Assembly: GCA_004297335.1 (NCBI GenBank)
Contig: SCUD01000078.1
Coordinates: forward strand, 47,551-111,550
Length of the DNA: 64,000 nt
Source of the DNA: Gammaproteobacteria bacterium
GTDB lineage: Bacteria; Pseudomonadota; Gammaproteobacteria; Steroidobacterales; Steroidobacteraceae
Direction: 5' to 3'
Position numbers and translations under genes: made by a program. Positions 22,449 to 31,271 of this stretch are shown here, piece by piece. The notes under the pieces were generated by a model, which saw nothing but the letters and a program-made list of their open reading frames with translations, did not search any database and was not told the DNA's origin. Position 1 is the stretch's first letter, and every line of letters starts with the position of its first letter.

Positions 22449-23935
22449 GCCGGCACTCCGGCGTGGCGACGCACGCACTCGCTGTCACTGAACGGGTGCA
22501 CTTCGCCGCCGACAATCTGGTAGTCCTCGTGACCCTTGCCGGCGATCAGCACGACATCATCGGCGCCGGCACTCGCGAGTGCCGCCGCGATCGCCACGGC
22601 ACGATCCCGCAGCACGGTCGCGCGCTCCGGCGCGCGCATGCCGGAGCGGATCATCGCCACGATCTGGTCCGGGTCCTCGCTGCGCGGATTGTCATCGGTC
22701 ACGAACACGCGGTCGGCCAGGCGCTCGGCCAGGCCGCCCATCGGCGCACGCTTGCCGGCATCGCGGTCGCCACCGCAGCCGAACACCACGGCGAGCTGGC
22801 CCCTGGCATGGGCGCGCGCTGCGTTGAGCGCAGCGGCCAGCGCATCGGGCGTATGCGCATAGTCCACGATCGCGAGCGTACCGTTCGGCAGCCGGTAGCC
22901 CTCCATGCGCCCCGGCGGCGCCGCACAGGCTGACAGGGCCGCGAGCGCCGCATCGACGTCGAAGTCCCAGGCCAGCAGCAGTCCGAGCACCACCGCGAGG
23001 TTCTCGGCATTGAAGCGCCCCACCAGTCGCGAGTGCAGTTCCCGCCGTCCGAAGTGCCCGCGCAGCGCCAGTGACAGGCCGGTCGCGGACGGCATGATCG
23101 CCGTGACCTGGACCTGGCGCGGTGCGCTCGGCACGCTGCGCTCGACGGCCACCGCGGTCAGCGCCACGCCGGCCGGCAGCGCGGCGGCGATGCGCGCACC
23201 CGCGGGATCACCGGTGTTGATCACCGCATGGGCCAGGCCAGGCAGCTGGAACAGGCGCTCCTTGGCCGCGGCGTAGCGCGCCATCGTGCCGTGGAAATCG
23301 AGATGGTCGCGGCTCAGGTTGCAGAACGCGGCCGCGCGCAGGCGCAGGCCATCGATCCGGCCCTGCTCGAGCGCGTGCGAGGATACTTCCAGCGCCACAT
23401 GCGTGGCGCCGGCGTCACGCAGCGTGCGCAGCCGGCGATGCAGCGTGATGACATCCGGCGTGGTCAGGCCGGTCGTCTCGAGCTGCGGCGGAAAGCCGGC
23501 GCCGAGCGTGCCGACGTAGGCGCCACGCATCCCGAGGCGCGTCGCCGCGCTGGCCAGCAGCCAGGCGCAGGTCGTCTTGCCATTGGTACCGGTGACGCCC
23601 GCGACGCTGAGTTCCGCCGAGGGCGATCCATAACAGCGATCGGCGATCCCGCCGAGGCGCGAGCGCAGCCCAGGCACGGCAACCAACGGCAGCTCCGGTG
23701 CCGGCTCCGGCACCACGCCCTCGCCGGGATCCCAGAGCACGACCGCGGCACCACGGGCACGGGCCTGCGGGACGAACCGGAGCCCGTGCTCGCGCTGCCC
23801 GCGCAGCGCGACGAAGGCCTCGCCCGCAGCGAGCGTGCGCCCGTCGAGCGACAATCCGGTGACCATGACCGCCGGCATGGCGGCAAGGTCCGGCAACAAT
23901 CGCGCCAGCGGCATGCGGGCGGCCACCGCGTTCAT
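22445..23935 (-). CDS. murE: UDP-N-acetylmuramoyl-L-alanyl-D-glutamate--2,6-diaminopimelate ligase
   Basis: Adds the third residue of the stem peptide. 496 residues. Motifs: GLSLDGRTLAAGEAFVALRG, VAGVTGTNGKTTCAWLLA, FCNLSRDHLDFHGTM, and VVFGCGGDRDAGKRAPMG. The DDNPRSEDP segment is the meso-diaminopimelate specificity motif (DNPR), so the cell wall is DAP type. Overlaps ftsI and murF by 4 nt. Confidence 0.97.
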   Translation of the reverse strand: MNAVAARMPLARLLPDLAAMPAVMVTGLSLDGRTLAAGEAFVALRGQREHGLRFVPQARARGAAVVLWDPGEGVVPEPAPELPLVAVPGLRSRLGGIADRCYGSPSAELSVAGVTGTNGKTTCAWLLASAATRLGMRGAYVGTLGAGFPPQLETTGLTTPDVITLHRRLRTLRDAGATHVALEVSSHALEQGRIDGLRLRAAAFCNLSRDHLDFHGTMARYAAAKERLFQLPGLAHAVINTGDPAGARIAAALPAGVALTAVAVERSVPSAPRQVQVTAIMPSATGLSLALRGHFGRRELHSRLVGRFNAENLAVVLGLLLAWDFDVDAALAALSACAAPPGRMEGYRLPNGTLAIVDYAHTPDALAAALNAARAHARGQLAVVFGCGGDRDAGKRAPMGGLAERLADRVFVTDDNPRSEDPDQIVAMIRSGMRAPERATVLRDRAVAIAAALASAGADDVVLIAGKGHEDYQIVGGEVHPFSDSECVRRHAGVPA

Positions 23936-25650
23936 GGCAGCGCCTCGGCCACGGTCACCGGCGCCAGCGGCTCCAGATTATCGGGTGCCACCGACAGCAA
24001 CCGCAGCGCGCCCGCCATCACGGCGCCGAACACCGGTGCCGCGACGTCACCGCCGTAGTACAGGCCGCCGCCCGGCTCGTCGATCATCACCACCGCCGCG
24101 AGTCGCGGCTGTGAGGCCGGCACGAGTCCGGCGAAGACTGCCAGGTAGCGGTCGGTCGTGTATTCGCCGGCGCTCGCCTTCCAGGCCGTGCCAGTCTTGC
24201 CGGCGACGCGATAGCCGGGCACCGCGGCCTTGCGTCCGGTACCTTCCGGCTGCACCGCGCCTTCGAGCAGGTCGATCAGCTCGCGTGACACCCGTTCGTT
24301 GAGCACCCGCTCCGCGGATGCGCTGCCGCCGGCGCGGCGGAACGTGATCGGACGATGCAGCCCGAGCGCGCCCACCGTCGCGTAGGCCTGGGCGAGCTGC
24401 AGCGGCGTCACCGACAGGCCGTAGCCATAAGCCATCGTCGCAATGCCAATGGCCCGCCAGTGCGACGAGCTGGTCAGCAGGCCGGCCGACTCACCGGGAA
24501 AGCCGCTGGTCGTCACCTGGCCGAAGCCGAGCCCGTGCAGCGTCTCATGCAGCTGCGCCGGTTCGAGCGACAGTGCGATCTTCGCCATGCCGACGTTGCT
24601 CGAACGGGCCAGCACGCGGCGCAGGTCGACCGTGCCGAGCGGGTGCTTGTCCTCGATGGTCTTGACGCCGATGCGCAGCGGCGAGGTGTCGATGAGCGTC
24701 TCCGGCCGGTAGCGCCCGGAGGACAGCGCCGCGGCAAGGACGAACGGCTTGATGCTGGAGCCCGGTTCGAAGATGTCGGTGACCGCACGATTGCGATAAC
24801 GCGGCACCTCGTACTGCGACCGGTCGTTGGGGTTGAACGACGGCTGGTTCACCATTGCCAGCACTTCCCCGGTCTCGACGTCGATGACGATCACTGAACC
24901 GGCCCGCGCGCGATGATCGCGGATCGCCGCCTTGAGCTCGCGGTAGGCGAGGTACTGGATACGCAGGTCGAGGCTGGTCTGCAGGTCCTCGCCGGGACGC
25001 GGCGCACGGATGTTCTCGACATGCTGCACGACGCGACCGCGGCCGTCCCGGATCACGCGCTTGCTGCCGTCCAGTCCGGCGAGCGAGTGGTCGAAGGCGA
25101 GCTCGAGGCCCTCCTGTCCAGCCTGGTCGAGGTTGGTGAAGCCGAGTACGTGCCCAGTCACCTCGCCGTTCGGGTAATAGCGCTTGTACTCGCGCATCAG
25201 GTGCACGCCGGGCAGGGCCAGCGCGCGGATCTTGGCGGCCTCGGCCGGATCCATGTGCCGCGCGACGTACAGGAACTGCCGGTCCAGGTTGCTGCTGACT
25301 CGCTGTGCCAGCCATTGCGGATCGCGCCCGAGTGCCCGCGCCAGGCGCTTGATGCCGTCGCCGGTCTGCGCGAGCTCCGGCGGATTGACCCACACGGTGT
25401 CGACCGGGGAACTCACGGCGAGCGGCTCACCCAGGCGATCGAGGATTGCCCCACGATGGGCCGGAACACGCGCGACGCGCGCGTGGCGCAGGTCACCCTG
25501 CTCAGCCAGGAAGCGCTGTTCGAGCACCTGCAGCTGAATTGCGCGCGCGAGTATGGCGAGCGCAAACAGCGCGAGCAGGCCGGCAACGATCCGGGTGCGC
25601 AGGCGAAACTGCGTGGTATCGAACTCGGCGCTCTGCTGGCGGCGTCTCAT
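23932..25650 (-). CDS. ftsI: Septal peptidoglycan transpeptidase FtsI (PBP3)
   Basis: Class B penicillin-binding protein that cross-links septal peptidoglycan with FtsW. 572 residues. One N-terminal membrane segment (about 20-42), the pedestal segment RGAILDRLGEPLAVS, and the transpeptidase domain with SxxK in PGSSIKPF (Ser298), SxN in RSSNVGMAK, and KTGT in VAGKTGTAWK. Overlaps ftsL and murE by 4 nt each. Beta-lactams acylate the active Ser in this family. Confidence 0.97.
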   Translation of the reverse strand: MRRRQQSAEFDTTQFRLRTRIVAGLLALFALAILARAIQLQVLEQRFLAEQGDLRHARVARVPAHRGAILDRLGEPLAVSSPVDTVWVNPPELAQTGDGIKRLARALGRDPQWLAQRVSSNLDRQFLYVARHMDPAEAAKIRALALPGVHLMREYKRYYPNGEVTGHVLGFTNLDQAGQEGLELAFDHSLAGLDGSKRVIRDGRGRVVQHVENIRAPRPGEDLQTSLDLRIQYLAYRELKAAIRDHRARAGSVIVIDVETGEVLAMVNQPSFNPNDRSQYEVPRYRNRAVTDIFEPGSSIKPFVLAAALSSGRYRPETLIDTSPLRIGVKTIEDKHPLGTVDLRRVLARSSNVGMAKIALSLEPAQLHETLHGLGFGQVTTSGFPGESAGLLTSSSHWRAIGIATMAYGYGLSVTPLQLAQAYATVGALGLHRPITFRRAGGSASAERVLNERVSRELIDLLEGAVQPEGTGRKAAVPGYRVAGKTGTAWKASAGEYTTDRYLAVFAGLVPASQPRLAAVVMIDEPGGGLYYGGDVAAPVFGAVMAGALRLLSVAPDNLEPLAPVTVAEALP

Positions 25651-25922
25651 GGCGCGACGATCCGGACCTCATCCGGGCGCGGCAGCGTCATTCGCAGCCT
25701 TTCGCTCGCGACCTGCTCGACGAAGCCGTGATTCGACCAGGCGCTCTGTTCCAGCTGGAGCTGGCCCCATTCGATGTTGAGCCGGTCGCGTTCGTTCGCG
25801 AGCTGCTCGAGCTGCACGAACAGGCCGCGCGCGCGGTGGCGTGCGTGCACGACGCCGAGCGCGGAAGCCAGTACTGCGACCCACAGCACCGGCAGCAGCA
25901 GGAACAGCCAGCGGCGGCTCAT
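25647..25922 (-). CDS. ftsL: Cell division protein FtsL
   Basis: Small bitopic divisome protein, 91 residues: membrane segment [20 protein letters not shown], then a periplasmic coiled-coil with heptad leucines ([23 protein letters not shown]), ending in the FtsL segment [18 protein letters not shown]. It forms FtsQLB and activates FtsWI. Identification rests on topology, size and position between rsmH and ftsI. Overlaps both by 4 nt. Confidence 0.92.
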   Translation of the reverse strand: MSRRWLFLLLPVLWVAVLASALGVVHARHRARGLFVQLEQLANERDRLNIEWGQLQLEQSAWSNHGFVEQVASERLRMTLPRPDEVRIVAP

Positions 25923-26866
25923 GCGGCGAGCCTCTCGGCCGCGCGCAGCACGGCGCTGCGCGCCCGTGGGTTGCGGGCGATTTCGGCGGCGTCCGCAAAC
26001 ACCGGCGGACCGACCAGACGCAGCCGCGGCCGGGCCGCGGCCGGTGCGCCAGGCAGTCCGGCCCAGACCGGGTCACCGCGTGCGGCCTCGCGCAGGAAGC
26101 GCTTGACGATGCGGTCCTCCAGCGAATGGAAGCTGATCGCGACCAGGCGTCCGCCCGGCGCCAGCATGGCCACCGCCTGCGGCAGTGCGCGCGTGAGCTC
26201 GCCGAGTTCATCGTTGACGTGGATGCGGAGCGCCTGGAAGGTGCGGGTCGCCGGATGGCGGCCGGGCTCGCGGCGCGGCACCGCGGCCGCGATCACCGCG
26301 GCGAGCGCGCCGGTCGTCACGATGGGCGCCTCGGCACGGGCCGCAACGATGGCCCGGGCGATGCGCCGCGCATGGCGTTCCTCGCCGAAGCGCGCGATCA
26401 CCGTGGCCATCTCCCGCTCGGTAGCGCGCGCCAGCCACTGCGCCGCAGACTCGCCCTGCCCCGGATCCATGCGCATGTCGAGTGGACCGTCGCGCAGGAA
26501 ACTGAAACCGCGGCGCGCATCATCGAGCTGCGGCGAGGAGACCCCGAGGTCGAACAGGATGCCATCGGCGAGACCGGCGCCAGCCAGCTCCGCGATCTCG
26601 GAGAACGGGCCATGCCGCAGCCTCACGCGCGGATCCGCGCCGAACAATGCCGCTGCTGCTGCCACGGCTTCCGGATCACGATCGATGGCAAGCAACGCCC
26701 CCTTGTCCCCCAGTCGTTCCAGAATCCCCGCAGCGTGGCCGCCACGGCCGAAAGTCGCGTCCACGTAGCGGCCGTCGGGCCGGATCGCGAGCGCCTCGAG
26801 CGCCGTATCCAGCAGCACCGGCGCGTGCTGGCCGCCGTGATCACCATTCGCCGGCACGCCACCCAT
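25919..26866 (-). CDS. rsmH: 16S rRNA m4C1402 methyltransferase RsmH (MraW)
   Basis: SAM-dependent methyltransferase modifying N4 of C1402 in the decoding centre; partner in function of RsmI (encoded just upstream of mraZ) at the same nucleotide. 315 residues. Motifs: [29 protein letters not shown] for [19 protein letters not shown], and [20 protein letters not shown]. The ATG at 26866 is 10 bp after the mraZ stop. A TTG at 26887 would add seven residues but overlaps mraZ and lacks a ribosome site. Confidence 0.95.
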   Translation of the reverse strand: MGGVPANGDHGGQHAPVLLDTALEALAIRPDGRYVDATFGRGGHAAGILERLGDKGALLAIDRDPEAVAAAAALFGADPRVRLRHGPFSEIAELAGAGLADGILFDLGVSSPQLDDARRGFSFLRDGPLDMRMDPGQGESAAQWLARATEREMATVIARFGEERHARRIARAIVAARAEAPIVTTGALAAVIAAAVPRREPGRHPATRTFQALRIHVNDELGELTRALPQAVAMLAPGGRLVAISFHSLEDRIVKRFLREAARGDPVWAGLPGAPAAARPRLRLVGPPVFADAAEIARNPRARSAVLRAAERLAA

Positions 26867-26876
26867 GGCGCCCCGG

Positions 26877-27329
26877 TCACAACGCAAGTGAACTCAGCTC
26901 CGCAGGCAGCGACACCGAGGGATCCTCGGCCTTCAGCCAGTCCTCGCGGCGCTCGTCCCAGCGCGGCTCATCCCAGAGTTCAAAGCGGTTGCCCTGGCCG
27001 ATCAGGATCGCGTTGCGATCGAGATGCGCGAATTCGCGCAGCTTCGGCGGCAGCAGCAGCCGCCCGTGCCCGTCGAGCTCGACGTCGGTCGCATGCCCGA
27101 CCATCAGTCGCTGCAACCGCCGCGACTGCGGATTGAAGGCCGGCAGCCGCATCAGCTTGCCCTCGATTTCTTCCCAGTCCGGCAGCGGGTAGATCAGCAG
27201 GCATTCGTCGCGATCGACCGTGACGACCAGCCGGCAGTCGCCGCGCTCCTGCAGCTGCTCGCGATACCGGGTCGGCATGACCATCCGGCCCTTGGCATCG
27301 AGCGTGACTTTGTTGGCGCCTCGGAACAC
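26877..27329 (-). CDS. mraZ: Transcriptional regulator MraZ
   Basis: DNA-binding repressor of the dcw operon, built of two AbrB-like SpoVT domains; the family forms ring oligomers binding repeated TGGGN boxes. Both repeats are visible: [17 protein letters not shown] and [17 protein letters not shown]. Start choice is uncertain. GTG at 27329 aligns VFRGANKV with the family N-terminus MFRGA but lacks a near ribosome site. GTG at 27365 would add 12 residues (GGNGTSSRFST) and starts inside the second MraZ box. Three MraZ boxes lie directly upstream, so autoregulation is expected. Confidence 0.93.
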   Translation of the reverse strand: MFRGANKVTLDAKGRMVMPTRYREQLQERGDCRLVVTVDRDECLLIYPLPDWEEIEGKLMRLPAFNPQSRRLQRLMVGHATDVELDGHGRLLLPPKLREFAHLDRNAILIGQGNRFELWDEPRWDERREDWLKAEDPSVSLPAELSSLAL

Positions 27330-27349
27330 GGTGCTGAAACGGGACGATG

Positions 27350-27374
27350 TCCCATTTCCTCCCACTTTTCCCCA
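27350..27374 (-). promoter_or_regulatory. MraZ operator: three TGGGN boxes
   Basis: On the minus strand the boxes are TGGGG (27370-27374), TGGGA (27360-27364) and TGGGA (27350-27354), each separated by exactly 5 nt, so they recur every 10 bp on one helix face. This matches the repeat pattern established for MraZ in E. coli and other bacteria. They lie just downstream of the predicted transcription start, so bound MraZ would block initiation or escape. Confidence 0.9.
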
Positions 27375-27383
27375 CTTGCTGCC

Positions 27384-27412
27384 ACTATAGGCAGCACCTG
27401 GTCTCCGGTCAA
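27384..27412 (-). promoter_or_regulatory. Sigma70 promoter of the dcw operon
   Basis: Minus strand: -35 TTGACC (27407-27412), 17-bp spacer, -10 TATAGT (27384-27389). Predicted start near 27377, immediately before the MraZ boxes. The stretch just upstream of the -35 (27413-27438) is A/T-rich (gaaaaaatctttt), like an UP element, and stands out in this GC-rich window. It is the only strong promoter seen for the 17-gene cluster. Confidence 0.85.
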
Positions 27413-27520
27413 CGGCTTTCGGAAAAGATTTTTTCTGTGCAGTCAGTAACTTACAGGCCGGTGCTCAGGTGGCGGCACCGTTCGATGAAGACACAAAAAT
27501 CAGTGAGTTACGGGGTTGAT

Positions 27521-27549
27521 TTCGAGCGATTTATCAGATCGCGCTCGAA
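27521..27549 (-). terminator. Stem-loop at the 3' end of rnpB
   Basis: Inverted repeat ttcgagcgat (27521-27530) and gcgctcgaa (27541-27549), directly past the RNase P RNA 3' end. Pairing is good with a 2-nt bulge. A T-run (atttttgt on the minus strand) appears only about 20 nt further on, so it is a plausible but imperfect intrinsic terminator or processing barrier. Confidence 0.45.
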
Positions 27550-27552
27550 GAG

Positions 27553-27921
<369 letters not shown>

Positions 27922-27927
27922 GTTACC

Positions 27928-27956
27928 ACCATAGGGCCAACCCGGTCGCAGCTCAA
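27928..27956 (-). promoter_or_regulatory. rnpB promoter
   Basis: Minus strand: -35 TTGAGC (27951-27956), 17-bp spacer, -10 TATGGT (27928-27933), predicting a start at about 27921, exactly the GGGAGTCGG 5' end of RNase P RNA. The stop codon of rsmI (27953-27955) lies inside the -35 box, so the promoter begins within the end of the preceding gene. Confidence 0.75.
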
Positions 27957-28810
27957 GCGCTATCGTCAGGCACCGGAGCCGCGAGTGCGAGGGCCCGGGC
28001 ATAAGCCTCGTTACGACTGCTGCCGGTGATTTCCGCAGCCGCCTGCGCGGCGACCGACGGCGGCAGGTAGCGCAGCAGCACGCCGAGCGTCGCATCGAGA
28101 CCGGCAGGGTCCACCGGTTCCGCCGCGGCACCCGCGACGATGATTACGGACTCGCCACGCCGCAGGTTGGCGTCGCCGACCGCGAGCTCGGCCAGTTCGC
28201 CGAGGCTGCCGCGATAGAACGACTCGAACTGCTTGGTCAGCTCGCGCGCCACGCAGGCGTGGCGCCCGGCACCCAGTACCGCCGCGAGATCCGCCAGGCT
28301 GGCGGCAATCCGGTGCGGCGCTTCGTACAGGATCAGGGTGCGGGTTTCGCCTGCCAGTTCCGCGATCCGCCGGCGCCGCGCCGCGGCCCGCTGTGGCAGG
28401 AAACCCTCGAAGCAGAACCGGTCACCGGGCAGGCCCGCGACCGACAGCGCGGCAATCGCTGCACAGGGACCCGGCACCGGTGACACGGTGACGCCTGCAG
28501 CCAGCGCAGCCTGCAGCAGCTGGTAGCCTGGATCGCTGACCAGCGGCGTGCCGGCATCGCTGATCAGGGCCACGTCCTGGCCGCTCCGGAGCCGCTCCAC
28601 GAGCTCGGCCGCCCGCGCGCGTTCATTGTGCTCGTGCAGCGACAGCAATGGTCGTTCGAGGCCCAGCTCCTGCAGCAGGCGCCCGCTGTGCCGCGTATCC
28701 TCGGCCGCGATCACGCTGGCCCGCGCCAGCACTTCGCGGGCCCGCGCGGAAAGGTCCCCCAGGTTGCCGATCGGCGTGGCAACGACATAAAGCACGCCTG
28801 GCTCGGTCAC
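27953..28810 (-). CDS. rsmI: 16S rRNA 2'-O-ribose C1402 methyltransferase RsmI
   Basis: Tetrapyrrole-methylase-fold enzyme that methylates the ribose of C1402; with RsmH it forms m4Cm1402. Motifs: YVVATPIGNLGDLSARA at the N-terminus, AAEDTRHSGRLL, LISDAGTPLVSDPGYQL, PVPGPCAAIAALSVAGLP, RTLILYEAPHRI and a family C-terminus. Two GTG starts are possible, 28810 and 28795; I take the longer, giving 285 residues. No clear ribosome site marks either. Divergent from lpoA, the conserved arrangement in E. coli. Confidence 0.93.
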   Translation of the reverse strand: MTEPGVLYVVATPIGNLGDLSARAREVLARASVIAAEDTRHSGRLLQELGLERPLLSLHEHNERARAAELVERLRSGQDVALISDAGTPLVSDPGYQLLQAALAAGVTVSPVPGPCAAIAALSVAGLPGDRFCFEGFLPQRAAARRRRIAELAGETRTLILYEAPHRIAASLADLAAVLGAGRHACVARELTKQFESFYRGSLGELAELAVGDANLRRGESVIIVAGAAAEPVDPAGLDATLGVLLRYLPPSVAAQAAAEITGSSRNEAYARALALAAPVPDDSA

Positions 28811-28816
28811 TATAAT
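28811..28816 (+). promoter_or_regulatory. -10 box TATAAT, probably for lpoA
   Basis: A perfect TATAAT on the plus strand in the 60-bp gap between rsmI and lpoA. The upstream -35 region (about 28788-28793, taaagc) is poor. It predicts a leader of roughly 48 nt for lpoA. Confidence 0.5.
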
Positions 28817-28870
28817 GGTCCGCTGCGCCGCAACCCGCGGCTGTGCGATCCTCGCCAAGAGCCACTGCCG

Positions 28871-30658
28871 ATGCAAGCCAGCCACCGCAATCTCCGCACC
28901 CTCGTCGCCGTCGGCCTGCTGGCCGGCCTCGCCGCAGGCTGCCAGCTGACCGGCGCCGAACGCCCGGTGCCGGCCGCACTGGCCGTCGAAAGGGCGGAAT
29001 CCGCCGCGATGCAGGGCGAGCACGCTGCTGCTGCCCGCCATTACGAAGTTGCCGTACGCAGCGCGGGGCCGGGCGAACGCAATCGCCTGTGGCTGGCCGC
29101 GGCCGGCCAGTGGCTGCTCGCGCACGACCTCATTGCCACCGACGCCGCGCTCGCCGAGCTTGCTGGGGAGCTGTCGGGTCCCGAGCGCGTGGAGCGGACG
29201 CGCCTCGCGGCGGAGCTCGCGCTCGCGCGGGGTTCCGGCGCCCCCCCCCTCGCCCTGCTGGAACAGCTCCCGGAGGGCGCGGATGCCGCGACGCAGGCGA
29301 CCCGGGCACGCATCCTGTTCCGTGCCGGTCGCGTTGCCGAGGCGATCCGCGCCCTGATTGCGCGGGAGCGACTGGTCACCGGTTCGGCCGCGCTCCTCGC
29401 CAACCGACGCATGATCCTGGATGGCATCGGGGAAGCCGAGCGCGGCGGCGCGGACCTGCGCCCGCCGAAGGAATCGGACGCACTGCTGGCGGGCTGGATC
29501 GAGCTCGGTCGCATCGTCAGTGACGCCGCCGCCGGCGGCCTCGGTATACAACGGCGCCTGCAGGCCTGGCGCGCGCGCTATCCGGCCCATCCCGCCACCG
29601 AGGAGCTGTGGCGAGACCGGCTGGAACGGCAGGCCGGCAGCCGCGTCCAGTCGGGACGGGTCGCGCTGCTGCTGCCCCTGTCGGGACGAGCCGGTGCCGC
29701 GGGCGCTGCCGTGCGCGATGGTTTCCTGGGCGCCTACTACGACCAGGACACCGCCGCCCGGCCGTTGCTGCGGGTCTATGACGTCGCGAACGGCGACGTG
29801 GCCACGGCTTACCAGCAGGCGCTGGCGGACAGCAGCGATTTCATTGTCGGCCCGCTCACCCGCGATGAAGTCGCGGCAGTCGCCGCAGTCGCCGATGGCC
29901 GCGCCAGCGTGCTGGCGCTGAACTTCCTGCCGGAAGGGACCCGGGTGCCGGGCCGGTTCTATCAATTCGCCCTGTCGCCGGAGGACGAGGCCCGCCAGGT
30001 TGCGCGGCGCGTCCTCGCCGATGGCCGCCCGGATGGCGTGGCACTGGTGCCAGACTCGGACTGGGGACGGCGTACGCTCACGGCGTTCACCGCGGAGCTC
30101 GCCACGCTCGGGGGCCGGCTGGTCGGGCAGGCGGCCTACGCGCCGGATACGATGGACTTCAATGTCACACTGCGCCAGTTGCTGCAGACCAGCGGCCAGC
30201 GCGGGAGCGCGCCCCGGCCGGACGCCAGCTTCATCTTCGTGGTCGCCCAACCACTGGCCGGACGGCTGATCCGCAGCCAGCTTCGCTACAACTACGCGGC
30301 TGGCCTGCCGGTCTATGCGACTTCTGACATCTTCGAGCCAGCCGGAGCCGCCAACCTGGATCTCGATGGCGTCCAGTTCCCGGCAATGCCCTGGATTCTC
30401 GATGATGACGGCCCATACGCGGCGGCACGCGAGGCTGCGGCGCGGGCACTCGGCAACCGCCAGGGCGGATCAGGACGCCTGTATGCCTTTGGCTATGATG
30501 CCTACCGCATCATCATGGACCTGAATCGCCTGCAGGGACGCGAGCTCACGGCACTGCCCGGCCTGACCGGACGGCTCGGCATCGACAGCGACGGCCGGGT
30601 GCGTCGCGAGCTGCGCTGGGCGCAGATCAGCGACGGCCGCCTCGCCCCGCTGCCGTGA
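28871..30658 (+). CDS. lpoA: Outer-membrane lipoprotein LpoA, activator of PBP1A
   Basis: 595 residues with a lipoprotein signal ending in the lipobox LAAGC (Cys about 24). An N-terminal helical, TPR-like region is followed by a periplasmic-binding-protein fold that opens with RVALLLPLSGRAGAAGAAVRDGF and includes DFIVGPLTRDEVAAV and FPAMPWILDD. LpoA reaches through the periplasm to stimulate the transpeptidase activity of PBP1A. Shorter than the 678 residues of E. coli. The ATG at 28871 begins the signal peptide. Overlaps yraN by 4 nt. Confidence 0.93.
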   Translation: MQASHRNLRTLVAVGLLAGLAAGCQLTGAERPVPAALAVERAESAAMQGEHAAAARHYEVAVRSAGPGERNRLWLAAAGQWLLAHDLIATDAALAELAGELSGPERVERTRLAAELALARGSGAPPLALLEQLPEGADAATQATRARILFRAGRVAEAIRALIARERLVTGSAALLANRRMILDGIGEAERGGADLRPPKESDALLAGWIELGRIVSDAAAGGLGIQRRLQAWRARYPAHPATEELWRDRLERQAGSRVQSGRVALLLPLSGRAGAAGAAVRDGFLGAYYDQDTAARPLLRVYDVANGDVATAYQQALADSSDFIVGPLTRDEVAAVAAVADGRASVLALNFLPEGTRVPGRFYQFALSPEDEARQVARRVLADGRPDGVALVPDSDWGRRTLTAFTAELATLGGRLVGQAAYAPDTMDFNVTLRQLLQTSGQRGSAPRPDASFIFVVAQPLAGRLIRSQLRYNYAAGLPVYATSDIFEPAGAANLDLDGVQFPAMPWILDDDGPYAAAREAAARALGNRQGGSGRLYAFGYDAYRIIMDLNRLQGRELTALPGLTGRLGIDSDGRVRRELRWAQISDGRLAPLP

Positions 30659-31023
30659 GCACCGCTCCGCATCTGGTTGCCGGCCGGGCGGCCGAACAGG
30701 CGGCGGCGGAACACCTCGAGCACGCTGGCTTCCGGATCCTGCAGCGCAACTTCCGCGCGCGCGGCGGTGAACTCGACCTGGTCGCAACCGAAGGCCGGGT
30801 GCTCGCCATCGTCGAAGTCCGCTATCGCGCCAGCGACCGCTTCGGCGGCGCGGCGGCGAGCATCACGAGCGGCAAGCAGCAGCGCATCATCCGGGCCGCG
30901 CGCGCGCTGCTCGTCGCCCGGCCCGAACTCGCGCGGCTGCCGGCCCGCTTCGACGTGGTCGAGGTCAGCGGCGCCATTGACTCACTCTGCTGCCGGCTGA
31001 TCCGCAGCGCCTTCAGCCTGTAG
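30655..31023 (+). CDS. yraN: YraN family (UPF0102) endonuclease-like protein
   Basis: 122 residues, GTG start overlapping the lpoA stop (GTGA). The restriction-endonuclease-like core is visible: ILQRNFRARGGELDLVATEG with the acidic pair, then LAIVEVRYRASDRFGGA and ITSGKQQRIIRAA. The biochemical role of the family is not firmly established; a nuclease acting in recombination or repair is the usual proposal. Linkage to lpoA is conserved in gammaproteobacteria. Confidence 0.9.
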   Translation: MSTAPHLVAGRAAEQAAAEHLEHAGFRILQRNFRARGGELDLVATEGRVLAIVEVRYRASDRFGGAAASITSGKQQRIIRAARALLVARPELARLPARFDVVEVSGAIDSLCCRLIRSAFSL

Positions 31024-31027
31024 CGCC

Positions 31028-31251
31028 GCGGGCGAGGCGGACGCGGACCCGTACACGAGTGCGTAGCGAACGCCTGGTGTGTCGGCGCGCCGGGGTTGCC
31101 GCGGCCATGGCGGCAACCTCACACGACGCGGGTGAGGCGGACGGGGACCCGCGCGCGAGTGCGTAAGTTCGGGCGGCACGAGCGCGCGGGTCCCCGGCTG
31201 CCTCGCCGGCGTCGCGGAGTTGGCGAGCGGGTCCCTGGCTGCCGCACCTGC
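31028..31251. repeat. REP/BIME-like array: four copies of a ~25-bp core in both orientations
   Basis: Two forward copies at 31028-31052 and 31128-31152, whose similarity extends to 31065 and 31165, so they are a 38-bp imperfect direct repeat with an exact 100-bp period. Two inverted copies lie at 31186-31210 and 31227-31251 (their complements match the core at about 19-20 of 25 positions). Shared core features are gaggcggac and ggacccgc. The array fills the gap between the convergent genes yraN and sspB, the usual home of REP-type elements. No coding frame is supported here. Confidence 0.7.
31095..31117. repeat. 8-bp perfect stem-loop inside the repeat array
   Basis: gttgccgc (31095-31102) and gcggcaac (31110-31117) with loop ggccatg. 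It lies between the two forward copies of the array in a convergent gap. No T-run follows, so a termination role is possible only for a factor-assisted mechanism. Confidence 0.5.
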
Positions 31252-31271
31252 GGCGTGACAGCGGACTGGTA

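Noticed and set aside
20079..22523. 814-codon open frame on the plus strand opposite mraY and murF
   Set aside because: Antisense shadow of certain genes; His/Arg/Gln-rich with no domain signature.
24000..26000. Secondary promoters within the dcw cluster
   Set aside because: TATA-like hexamers are rare and none has a -35 partner at a proper distance, so I could not support any internal promoter.
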